A DNA stretch of 64,000 nucleotides from Rotaria sordida. Its lineage: Eukaryota; Rotifera; Eurotatoria; Philodinida; Philodinidae. The notes below the pieces were generated by a model. The model did no database searches. It had not been told where the DNA came from and saw only the letters and a program-made list of their open reading frames with translations. The position numbers and the translations under genes were made by a program. Below are positions 12,301-22,500 of this stretch, piece by piece (position 1 is the stretch's first letter; each line of letters starts with the position of its first letter). The stretch spans positions 129,809 through 193,808 of the forward strand of contig CAJNOL010000225.1 of assembly GCA_905250125.1 (NCBI GenBank), given 5' to 3'.

Positions 12301-14169
12301 ACGAAATTTATCATTAAAATGGCGAGCAGCTCAAAAGATACAAGCTCGTTGGCGTGGTCATGCTGTACGACAACGTATACGTACTGTTCGACGTTTATTT
12401 AGTCAACAACAACAGCAAACATTTGATGAAATTGATTTAGCTCAATTTGATTTTGATGAAGTAAATCATTTGTTTTTTTTAATTTACTGATGATTTTGTG
12501 TTTTCAGGCAGCTTTTGATGCACGTTTTCAACGACCACGTACACCATCTGTTCGTGTTCAACAAGTCTGGCAACCTCAAGCTCAAATCTTTTCAAAAACG
12601 ACAAGTATAACAGAACTTCCTCGTTCAAATTCATCTCGTTCATCATCAGTAGCTTCATCACGTGCTAAACCATTCATAGAACCATTATCTATAGAAGCTC
12701 GAACTCAACTAATTACAAATGAATGGGGTTTTGCACCATCAAGTTCAACAGCAGCATTAATGTTAAAACGTGCAGAAAGAATGAAATGGAATGCCGAACG
12801 AAAACATAAACGAGAACATTTAGGTTTATTTGATTTCCTTAGATTTTATGTATAAGTTTAGGTGTATTTTTTATTAGATGCTTATCAACGTTTACAAAAA
12901 GCACGTCAAAATGAACAACCACCCGGTTCATTACGATTAGCTAGACGTCAAGCATCATTAACAAATGCTACTAAACCAATTGAACAGACAAAACGTATAA
13001 ATTATTTTACTATTGTTATTAAAAGAATGATAGACGTGACTATTTTTCGAATAACTAGACAACAATAAGAGTTATAGACTTGTGTATCACATTTCTGAGG
13101 GAGGTTTTAAAAGTCTAAAATTTTCCCATTGGGCTTCGATTTGTGATGGAACCATACGATAGAAAAAACTCTTGTCCTTCAATCTACGTAAGATCAACCT
13201 AGCAATTTTGTTTTGTTCGGCAGTTATACAGGTTTTCTAGAGATTCCACAATTTCGATTAATTGATCTTCAATCACCTTGATGCCATTATACTAAAGTTT
13301 TCAAAATATGAACTCTATGCTATATAGCGACAAAATTTGAAATCTTAATATAAACAATGGAGATCGTTTCGAAATTAAGAACACATATGACCACTCAACT
13401 CAATATAGTGAATTGCTTCCCTGTTGATCTCTTCCAGGATGATCCATGGTCAATTAGTCGAAATCATGGACCTTGAGGAAGTTCGTATAACTCCTGAACA
13501 CAACAAGTTAGCAAGGTTGACCTTACATAGATTGAAAGACAACAATTTTGTCTATCGCATGGTCAAATCATAATGACATACATTGATGTTCTCATTCGAA
13601 TGATGAAAACCGTAATTCTCTATTTCTTGTTGTTTTCTAATTATTCGGAAAATAATCATACTCATTACTTTTTGAAAATGATCGTAGTTTTCTAATTGAT
13701 ATTTCTATTTTTATCTTCTAGCTTTATCTCCTCCTTCTACTGGTCAATCTCGTTCAAATCGTGTTTATGAATGGGTTCATACTGAAGTTGCTCGAATCGA
13801 TGAGTAAGAACTAATTTATATATCAAATGAAAACTATTCTATTTGATAATTCAGTTCGTCATTGGGAAATGTTCATACTCCAAGAAATGAACGTAAACGT
13901 TTACCAAGTATTGATGGTTCAACAGATCTAATAAATGTAAATATTATAATAAAACTATTTATGAGAAAAAATAAATTGTTAATTTTTAGCGAACAGGAGC
14001 AAATGAAACTTCACAACAACAACAACAACAACAGCGATGGTCTACTTCAACAGGTAAAAACAATGTTTTACCAATAAAATACATATAGTTTATTCGATTT
14101 TATATAGTGTCTGTTCGTCAACCACCACCATTATTACCACCTATTAATGGACATTTACCACGCCTTTAA
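6330..14169 (+). CDS. LRRIQ1: Leucine-rich repeat and IQ domain-containing protein 1 (LRRIQ1)
   Basis: Eighteen exons join in phase: 6330-6671, 6726-6851, 6901-7026, 7359-7433, 7494-7633, 7703-7980, 8038-8122, 8747-8989, 9045-9903, 9965-10123, 10177-10717, 11865-12460, 12508-12823, 12878-12994, 13722-13803, 13855-13936, 13990-14053, 14108-14169. The product is about 1430 residues. In order it has an acidic N-terminus, a charged coiled-coil stretch, an IQ motif (IIQAWYRGKRIYRRYHG) followed by a basic helix as in vertebrate LRRIQ1, a Ser/Thr-rich linker with internal repeats, about eight leucine-rich repeats (exons 10-12), and two IQ motifs (IIRLQAHWRRR, AAQKIQARWRGHAVRQR). IQ motifs bind calmodulin. 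The cellular role of LRRIQ1 is poorly known; a link to cilia is often proposed. The start could also be the in-frame ATG at 6309. Introns 8, 12 and 15 carry foldback repeats. Confidence 0.88.
8192..8695. repeat. Foldback element, family A copy 1 (LRRIQ1 intron)
   Basis: Two arms of about 200 bases are inverted copies of each other. The left arm holds CACAAGGACGTCTCAGTAAG and the right arm its complement around 8640-8672. The inner parts also pair (AAAGAATGTTTTC on the left, GAACATTCTTTTC on the right). There is no coding capacity. Related copies lie at 46034-46370 and 56412-56832, also inside introns. It looks like a non-autonomous DNA element (MITE/foldback type). Ends are approximate. Confidence 0.7.
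9121..9520 (+). repeat. In-frame tandem repeat within LRRIQ1 exon 9
   Basis: Exon 9 encodes about five imperfect units of roughly 30-35 residues. Each contains a variant of RSDTFHKETENFS followed by a Ser/Thr/Pro-rich spacer; the middle two are nearly identical. The DNA repeats in the same register at about 100 bases per unit. The unit lies in the linker before the LRRs and looks like a lineage-specific expansion of a disordered segment. Confidence 0.75.
10734..11810. repeat. 1.08-kb near-complete palindrome (LRRIQ1 intron)
   Basis: Almost the whole element is an inverted repeat with arms of roughly 500 bases. It starts AAGTGTATTT and ends AAATACACTT. Matching inner pairs include ACTTCATGTTTCATATATAT with its counterpart near 11752, the segment around GAAAATATCTCGACATTGAAG with its counterpart near 11430, and the segment around 11100 with 11250. 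The centre is near 11190-11220. There is no coding capacity. Terminal copies imply a MITE/foldback DNA element, family B. It lies between two LRRIQ1 exons whose phases still match, so splicing removes it. I see no clear target-site duplication. Confidence 0.8.
13148..13564. repeat. Foldback element (LRRIQ1 intron 15)
   Basis: An inverted repeat of roughly 80 bases or more per arm. The left arm near 13151 begins CCATACGATAGA and runs through CTTCAATCTACGTAAG. The right arm, ending near 13562, reads the same with a few changes when complemented (CCATGCGATAGA, CTTTCAATCTATGTAAG). It has no open frame and differs from families A and B in sequence. Ends are approximate. Confidence 0.65.
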
Positions 14170-14860
14170 TTTTTGAACAAAATTCAGAGTCAGATTTTAA
14201 GATTTATAAATTATTTTATAAAATAAAATATATTTTTTTGAAATGTCAACGCGTTCATCTTGTTTTATAAACAAAAATATCCAAGTACATTCACGTTAGA
14301 TTACAGGAGGGAAAAAACAGTTATCCCAAGATTTGTTATATCATAAAAAGAATGAGCAAAACGTACTTAGACGTTAATTTTTGTCTCAAAAAACGACATA
14401 TTTCGGTTCGATTTCTACAATAGTTTGTCTCGTCCGTTCTTTTATCTTTTAGAAAAATAAAGTAAAAAAATCATTCAGAAATTCATAACGTGATGTAATG
14501 GAAATATTTATTGTTCATTATTATATCAACAAAAAAAAATCGTTGTTGAATTGAATTGTTAAAAATTTTTACTAGTTGAAATATTTCATTATTTACAATC
14601 AAACAACGCAGCAATAAAAGAAAATGATAGATTAATATCAAACACTGAAAAAAACATTTAAATTAAACAATTTCGTTTTAATTCTTCGTCATAAACGGAC
14701 ATCTATCGAATAATAAAATTCAATTCGCTTTTCATTTTCTTCATTGATTTACAAAAAAGACCTTATTATCTATTTTTGTAGTCGCTATCTAGTAATAAAA
14801 CAACTACTGTTTATTTTCATTCTTACATATTATATACACTAACTTATCAAACTAGAAATC
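14170..14860. other. Intergenic, LRRIQ1 to DUF427 gene
   Basis: AT-rich spacer. An AATAAA-type poly(A) signal cluster for LRRIQ1 lies around 14219-14232. A TATA-like run (TATATACACT) at about 14830 precedes the next gene by some 30 bases. Nothing else recognised. Confidence 0.5.
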
Positions 14861-15145
14861 ATGACAAAAAAAGCCATATGGAATGGTCAAATTCTTGCTG
14901 AAAGTGATAAAACAATTGTTGTAGAAAATAATTATTATTTTCCGCCGGATTCAATTAAAAAAGAATTTTTCAAGGATTCAAATACTCATACAACATGTGG
15001 TTGGAAAGGTGAAGCATCTTATTATACAATAGCTGTTGATGGTAAAGAAAATGCAGATGCAGCTTGGTATTATCCAAATACAAAAGAAGCAGCTAATAAT
15101 ATTAAAGGTTATATTGCATTTTGGAAAGGTGTTAAAGTTGAATGA
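14861..15145 (+). CDS. DUF427 domain protein
   Basis: A single-exon, 94-residue protein that is the whole of one DUF427 domain. The family hallmarks are visible: an early AIWNGQILAESDKTIVVENN strand, the YFPPDSI segment, the CGWKGEASYYTI motif, AAWYYPNTKEAANNIKGYIAFW, and a C-terminal Val-rich end. The biochemical role of the family is not established. DUF427 proteins are widespread in bacteria and fungi and uncommon in animals, so acquisition by transfer is plausible here; the lack of introns beside intron-rich genes agrees. Codon use is as AT-rich as the neighbours, so any transfer is not recent. It ends 86 bases from the APEX2 stop on the other strand, so the two 3' UTRs probably overlap. 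Confidence 0.85.
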   Translation: MTKKAIWNGQILAESDKTIVVENNYYFPPDSIKKEFFKDSNTHTTCGWKGEASYYTIAVDGKENADAAWYYPNTKEAANNIKGYIAFWKGVKVE

Positions 15146-15231
15146 ATATTTTATTTTAATTTACTCTTAATTATCTTTTTTTTTTTTTGATTTTTCCTGA
15201 GATAATAAAAAATAAACTATATACAAAGAAT

Positions 15232-17259
15232 TTAATTCATTGAAATTGTCTTTTTCTTGATTTCTTTCCATTCGAAATGTTCACATCGTGCTTGTGGATT
15301 GCCCGGAGCACCATTAGCCCGTGAACATACATAAAAATATCGTCCCCAATTAATAGATGATGTATCTTTAACTTTACGTATAACGCATTGTTCTTTATGA
15401 CCAGAACATAATGGTGGTGGTGTTGGAGGACGAAAAATTTGATTCCATGTAGTTTTTGTCGTTGATTTTTCGTTAGATTCAATATTTGATGAAGAAATAA
15501 CTTCCGTATTCTTTAAGAATAATGTATAGATTGAAAACAAAAAAATTTATTAACACATGAAAACATACTTTAGATATTGAATTGTTAGAAGGAATGAGTT
15601 TTGGTTGAGAAGTTCGTTTGAAATGTTGAAAAATTGATGATTGATCTGATTTGATTTTTTTTGATGGAGGTTTACTTTCGATTACTGTTGATTTGTCAAT
15701 GATTTTTTCATTTGACTGATTAATCTACAAAAAGTAATCGTTCAGTATTAATATTAATTTTTAATCTCTATCATTGAAGTTTATAATTCATACTGTTATT
15801 TTGACGAAAAAAAAAAAAGTTCATCATCAAGACGCAGATAAGTAGAATGACTGACAATAAAAAAGCGTTAATCTCGAACAACTNNNNNNNNNNAAAAATA
15901 AAATCAATTGAAATTTTATCTTTTTATTTACATTCATCTCCTACTTATTATCATCAATAATGATTTCTTCATCACGTATACGTTTCGTTTTAACAATAAA
16001 TTGATTTAATTTCATTTGTGTACCTTTAAATTCTGGCCAAAATTTTGTACATATGGATGGTGGTTTTCTTTGTGAATGATCTTTAAATATAAAATTAAAT
16101 TCTCCAATAACTGGACAATGATCACTGGATTCAATTTCAATTCGAAGTTCACAATTAACAAGATGTAATTTTGATACAATACCATCACATAGAATATAAT
16201 CAATTCGTACACCATAATTATTAACTCGAGCATTTGATAATGTTTCCCAACATGTATAAGCTTCACGTTGATCTGGATGTAAATAACGAAATGTATCAAT
16301 AAAAATATCATTATTAATAAATTTTGAAAACCAAAGACGTGATGGACTAGAATTAAAATACTAAAATAAAGACAAAAAAAAAAACAAAACAAATGTTTAT
16401 ATTAGAAATATTTATTTTTATTTTTACATTAAGATCTTCTCCTGGGTCACATGTATCAATTGGTTTATGAGAAACATTAAGATCACCAACAACAATAACA
16501 CGACTTTAAAAATAAAATAAATAGATGTATTTTTAAATTAAAAAAATAAATAATTCACCAGCCACGTTCTAAAAAATATTTAGCACGTTGTTCAATTGCA
16601 GAAAAAAAATTTAATTTATAAGTTAATCGTTCAGGTTTATCTCTATCAACACGAGGACAATAAACATTAATAACAACGAGACTTGTACCATCTCTAACAA
16701 AAAATTAAAATTAAAATTAAAAAGCCCTTTTTTTATATTTACTCAAGTTCATGTTCGGTCATAATTGCACGACCTTCTCTATCAATTGCTAAAAGATCAT
16801 TTTCATCCATCGAAGGATATTCACCACCTAAACTATCATCAATTGTTGTATGTAATTTTCCAGCAAGTCCTATAAACTAACAGAATATTCAAATTGTATA
16901 CAAAAATAAAAATCTAATATTCTTGATAATATACCTTCTTCAGCTCGAATTGGTGTTAGAAAATTTTTACAAAAAATAGCTACACCAGAATAACCTTGTC
17001 GAAGTCGAGACCAACTATAAAATGTATGATAACCATCGATTCGAGCATATGTTTCAGCAAGAGCTTGACCTAAATATGTTTATTTCATACAAGATATTTG
17101 TACTACAGAAAATAAATTTCAGATAAATTTTGATGAAAACTTACGCGTAACTTTCGTTTCTTGAAAACATATTATATCACAATTAAGCTGTTCAAGTACA
17201 GTTCGTAATGGTTGTCGTAATGAGCGAAGACCATTTATATTCCAAGAACAAATACGCAT
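15232..17259 (-). CDS. APEX2: AP endonuclease 2 (APEX2), with C-terminal GRF zinc finger
   Basis: Minus-strand exons: 17145-17259, 16935-17069, 16743-16869, 16559-16693, 16428-16503, 15945-16360, 15569-15724, 15232-15510. The product is a base-excision-repair exonuclease/AP endonuclease of the exonuclease III fold. Visible active-site motifs are WNINGLR, the metal-ligand QETKV, YCPRVD, VGDLN, RIDYILCDG and SSDHCPV. The exon at 15569-15724 has a PIP-box-like QSSIFQHF that could bind PCNA. The last exon is a GRF zinc finger, PPLCSGHKEQCVIRKVKD then WGRYFYVC and C, which binds single-stranded DNA in relatives. The exon ending at 15945 leaves two bases, but the exon at 15724 reads in phase 0. A short exon is therefore missing or altered between them, where 10 N interrupt the assembly. 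Confidence 0.9.
15884..15893. other. Assembly gap (10 N)
   Basis: Ten undetermined bases inside an APEX2 intron or missing exon. Confidence 0.99.
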
Positions 17260-18056
17260 CTAAAAAATGAAATATTTATATTAGAAAAAGAAGATATTTG
17301 TTGACGCGGCGAGTGTCACGATTGTTTACGAAAGAAGAATATTTTTCTTCTAACAGAATGCAAAAAGAAAATTTCAATCCTTCTGAGAAAGAATAAAAGT
17401 TTCTCATTATTTGAAGAGCGGGGGAGGGGGAGGTATTACATCCTACAATCGAGCTGCCATTAATTTTACAGTGAATATGTACAAACATTAAAATTGATTT
17501 TCGTCACTATCAAAATGTGTTCAATCTTCTGTGTCAGAAGATTGAACACTTTTTTTTCAATGGAAAACATCAACTTTATTGCTACTATACTAAATAATCA
17601 AACATAGTGAAACAAGTGCTAAACGAATACCGACAGAAGATTATTCCAAAATGTCAAACAGGTGATTGTCAATCCATTATTTACCTCTATCAGTTGATTT
17701 AAAAGTAAATTCAAGTATTCTCATTTCTAACTATGAACATGACGATGTAAACAAATCATTTTTTTTCTGTTTCTTGTTTTTGAAATGAAGAAATATATTT
17801 ATGAAAGATGTCGCTAATTTGTTTTCTCTGTTCTTTTTAATTTTTCAAAGAAAAGAAAGCAATAACTATAAACAACAACAACAACAACAGCAAGTACTTT
17901 CCTCTTCGTTATGTTCTTTTACCCACGTGAATGAATAAGTCAAAATATTTGAATATTGACAAAATGATGATTAATATTTTTGTAATACTTGAATTCCTAT
18001 AATCAGTCTTTTTGTCTTAGATTTTTTTTATTATTCTCTTTTAAATTCATACAAAA
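17260..18056. other. Divergent spacer between APEX2 and UBE2N
   Basis: About 800 bases separate two divergent starts, so it should hold both promoters. It includes a G-rich tract (GGGGGAGGGGGAGG, near 17420), a short inverted repeat around TCTTCTGTGTCAGAAGA (17525-17541) and a CAA/ACA microsatellite near 17872-17890. No gene recognised. Confidence 0.5.
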
Positions 18057-18748
18057 ATGAATGATAATGGTGCATTGACTAAACGTATTGTAAAAGTAAG
18101 AATTTCGACATATCTTTTCAATTATATATATATATATATTTGCTTTCAGGAAAGTGCTCGTCTACAACAAGAACCAGTACCAGGCATAAGTGCAACAGTT
18201 GATGAACATAATCCACGTTATTTTAAAGTAGTCATTGATGGACCTAGTGAAGTATGGTTATGTCTTAAATATATTTTCATGAATTAATTATATTTTGTTA
18301 TAGGGTCCATATGAAGGTGGTAAATTCAAAGTTGAATTATTTTTACCTGAAGAATATCCAATGGCACCACCAAAAGTTCGTTTCATGACAAAACTTTATC
18401 ATCCAAATATTGATAAATTAGGTCGAATTTGTCTTGATATTCTCAAAGGTATTTAAATTTACTTTATTTATGAATTTTAATGAAAATTTTTTTTTCGTCT
18501 AGAAAAATGGAGTCCTGCTTTACAAATTCGTACCGTCCTTTTATCTATTCAAGCTTTATTAAGTGCACCTAATCCAGATGATTTTTTAGATGCTGATGTT
18601 GCTGAAAAATGGAAAGCTGATGAAAAAGGAGCCAAAGCTATAGGTATATAAAAAAAATTAATCATTCATACATGATTTATTAAATAACTCGTCTTTCTAT
18701 TTATTTTTAGCACGTGATTGGACTCTAAAATATGCTCATGAAATTTAG
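18057..18748 (+). CDS. UBE2N: Ubiquitin-conjugating enzyme E2 N (Ubc13)
   Basis: Five exons: 18057-18095, 18150-18251, 18304-18448, 18503-18643, 18711-18748, giving 154 residues, the usual length. It follows Ubc13 closely: [44 protein letters not shown], and the catalytic cysteine in GRICLDIL, then [19 protein letters not shown]. In other animals this E2 pairs with an Mms2/UEV partner to make Lys63-linked ubiquitin chains in DNA-damage tolerance and innate signalling. One local difference is [14 protein letters not shown], where most relatives have NPDDPL. The N-terminus differs from vertebrates ([13 protein letters not shown]), but the intron after codon 13 keeps the frame. Confidence 0.96.
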
Positions 18749-19533
18749 AAAAATAACATATATATATATATATATATGTCTCTATTTATATAAATTGGTC
18801 GGATCATATGACATAACGATCATTCAAAAACATAGGATGGTGAAATTATTCTTTTTGTATGCTTTTTTTCTTTGCATGTTCATAGTTTCTTTTTGTCTTG
18901 TCTTTTTTTCTTTGTAACCAAGAGCAAAATACATATAAACAACAGCACCATTCTTAACTAACAGTTGTATGTGTGTGTGTGTGTGACTGATCATCTATTT
19001 CGATAAAAGAAAACATTTGCTTCTTTTCCGTTTTTTTTTTCGATCATCATGATGAATGTATATGCATGTGAAAAGTATCAAGAAAAAAAAAAGAACAGAC
19101 AAGTTATATTATCTTCGTTTACATAGAACAGCTGCAACGAACAAATACATAAAACACTAAGTGCGCAGAGAACTTTTTTTTTGTTTCGTGTTTGATACAC
19201 ATAAACTATTACTGCATGATGCAAACTTTGAGCTTTTGAAAATATCAAATGTTCACCCATTATCGTATGGTAATCACTCAATTAATTTATAAGACACCTT
19301 AAGCACAAATATTAAAACAAGCATATTTGTCAGATTTTCAAGTAATATGTTTCTTTTTTTCTGTCCTTTTTATAAATGATTACTTCATTTTGTCAAAAAA
19401 AATCATTTCATGTTTTTTTTATATAAAAAATTTAATTTACTTTATCTCTTTACGTTTCTGTTTTATTTTCATTTCAATATATAGATTGTAAAAATAAACC
19501 ATGCTAAAATTTCAAAAAAAAAATTAATTAATT
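18749..19533. other. Intergenic, UBE2N to HEXD
   Basis: AT-rich spacer holding TA and TG dinucleotide runs (18762-18777, and TGTGTGTGTGTGTG near 18968). No gene recognised. The stretch just before 19534 is T/A-rich and probably includes the HEXD promoter. Confidence 0.5.
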
Positions 19534-22500
19534 ATGCGAACATTATTTAATCGTTTAATCTTTATTAGAATGCGTCGTGTATTTGAATTATTAGTAGTAT
19601 CATTGTTTTTAATTATTATTTTAACAATTAATTCAAAATGGTCATCATCAATAATAAATGATAATAATAAACATCGACATATAAACATTAATAATATATC
19701 TGTAAATTCATTTTTATCACAAGATCAATCTTTAAATCAAAATCATGATACAATCATAGAAAAAATAATTACAGGCCAACCTAATTTAGCAAAATATATT
19801 CATTTAGATTTAAAAGGTGCACCACCACAACCAAATAAATTTTATGAAACATTTTTTAATTTTATTGATCAATTAAATATGAGTGTGAAAGGTATTGTGA
19901 TTGAATATGAAGATTTATTACCATTAAATGGTAGATTTGCTAATGTAAGTTACAATTAATAAATGAGATATATTCAAAATAAAGAATAAGTTTTTGTTAA
20001 GGCTACTCATCGTTTTGGTTATAAAAAATCTGATATTGAATTGATACAAATAGCAGCAAAATCTCATCGACTTGAAATAATACCACTTATACAAACATTT
20101 GGTCATCTTGAATGGTTACTTAAATTACGTGAATTTGAATTATATCGTGATGAGCTTGCTTCACCTATGGTAATTACACCATGTCTTGATTTAACATATG
20201 TTTTACTTGAAGGTAATGTTTAATATTAATATAAATTATTTGTATTAATCATGAAAAATTTTTTTTAGATCTTTTACAACAGACACTTGATATGCATCCA
20301 AATAGTAATATAATTCATATTGGTTGTGATGAAGTTACATTAACAAATTCTCATCCAAAATGTCAAGAAATATCGATGGATGTACCTGAACGATATATTA
20401 AGTAAGAAAAGAAAATATGAGGAGAAATATGAAATACAATTTTTTTTCTTTTTTTTTGTTTTTAAAGTCATGTTAAACGTATCGTTAGTATAGTTCAAAA
20501 AATTCGACCTGGAATACGAATACTTATTTGGGATGATGTTATTCGTAGTGAACAATTTATTAATAATGAAAAATTGGTAAATATATTTATAGAAAACAAA
20601 TGTTTAATTAAATACTTTGTTTTCGATTATTCCTCTATACAATGGCTTCAGAAATTATTCGAATAAATTTTTTTTTCGTTGTCATACGCACGAAGAAAAA
20701 TTCAAATACTAATTTGTGTAGTAAATTTTATTTCCAACAAGAAATTTCAAAGATGAAAATGTTTACCTAGAATAGAGTTTCTGAAAAATTTAGTTTTTGA
20801 TTTTGTAGAAAATCTACTTTCGAGCAACTACGCTTCTGGACAAAAAATAACTATCCTCTATGAAGTGTTACTATTCTTTTTTATAATATTGAGCTGATAT
20901 TTTCAGCGCATACATTCGACGCATCAATCTATCTTTCGTCGATTCACATATACTGAAATCTCAACCATGTTGATACAAATATTTACGTCCACCCGTTCAC
21001 TCGAAAGTCCAATGTCTTAGCTATCTCTAATCTAAGTTTTGCTAAGATTCACTTTCAAATAACTGAGATATTGTCTTCTCATTAAACATGTCTGTTGACG
21101 AGCAGATGCTGGTTTTTAGTAAGATGAATCTTTTTCACAATGACTTGGACTAGTTCATTTGAAAACTTATTGTGAGAAGATGAGTTTGTTCTGAAAACGT
21201 TTTAGAGATGCACCATTGAATGAAGTCGAATTAGTGCTATGATGTCAATTCACTATCTTCGGGTATGCTAATTACTAAGACCTTGACTATCTGTCTTGGG
21301 CTTTGATGATAATAAGAGAAACATATGAGATTGTTTTTAGCGCTAGAAAAAAAAGCAATTACAGCTGGTGGAATAGCAAAATGACAAAACAAACACTATT
21401 TGAATGTATAGCTTTGCTGAATATGATTTTTTTTAAAAAGAAAAAAGATGTGTGAGTTATAACTCTAGTACATGGGAATCGTTGCAGGGCAAATTGATGC
21501 TTGTGATTAAGGTTTTTGTTGCATACATGCACTGAGAATATCAGCTCAGCAGTTACTTTTGTCCAAGACTTTAATAGTGATTTTCATCTTCGAAAAGTTT
21601 TGTTTGGGAAGAAATAGAAAAGAGTTAATATCAACGTGCACCCTTCTTACATGAGACATTACTATATTACATAAATTTTGTTTATTGTCGAATATCTTTC
21701 TCATAAATAGAATTAATCCGATTGAAAAGAAGATCATTTGATTTTGCTTTTTTTTAGTTAAATGAATTAAAAAATCTTGTTGAACCAGTTGCTTGGAATT
21801 ATCATCCAACATTTGATGATTCATATATATATTCACCTATTTGGAATATTTATTCAAAATTATTTTCTAATACATGGGCAGCTAGTGCATTTAAAGGTGG
21901 TCTTAGGCGTCTTTCTATGCAAACAAATACAACACATCATGTTTTAAATCATCATGCATGGCTTCAATTTATGAAATTATCTACAAATCAAAATAATAAA
22001 TCTTTTTCTGCTATTATATTAACTGGTTGGTCACGTTTTGATCATTTTATGCCATTATGTGATTTATTACCAACAGCTTATCAATCTCTTATTAGTAGCT
22101 TATATATATTAACTACAGGAAAATCTATTCTTCATGAGTATGTGAATGATTGTTATGAGTTAATGAATTCAATTGGCAAAGATTCACAATTATGTCAATC
22201 ATTACCAGGTTATAAAATAGTTTCGAAAGACAAAAAGAAAAATATTTGTATAACTTTTATGAAGCACGATCTAAAAAACAACTTAACGGAAACTACGTCG
22301 AGAAAAATGAGTTTTATCTAGAAAACCTTTAGCTCAGCTAGGTATACAGCGAATATAAATTCCAGTTCGGAGTTCGAGTAAGTAACGGACAGTTGGTCGC
22401 ACGGACAGCTGCGCGTGGACACTTGCGCGCGGATATTTGTTCGCTCGGGCACTTACTCGCTAGGACAGTTGCTCGCTAGGACACTTGGTCGCTATGGCAG

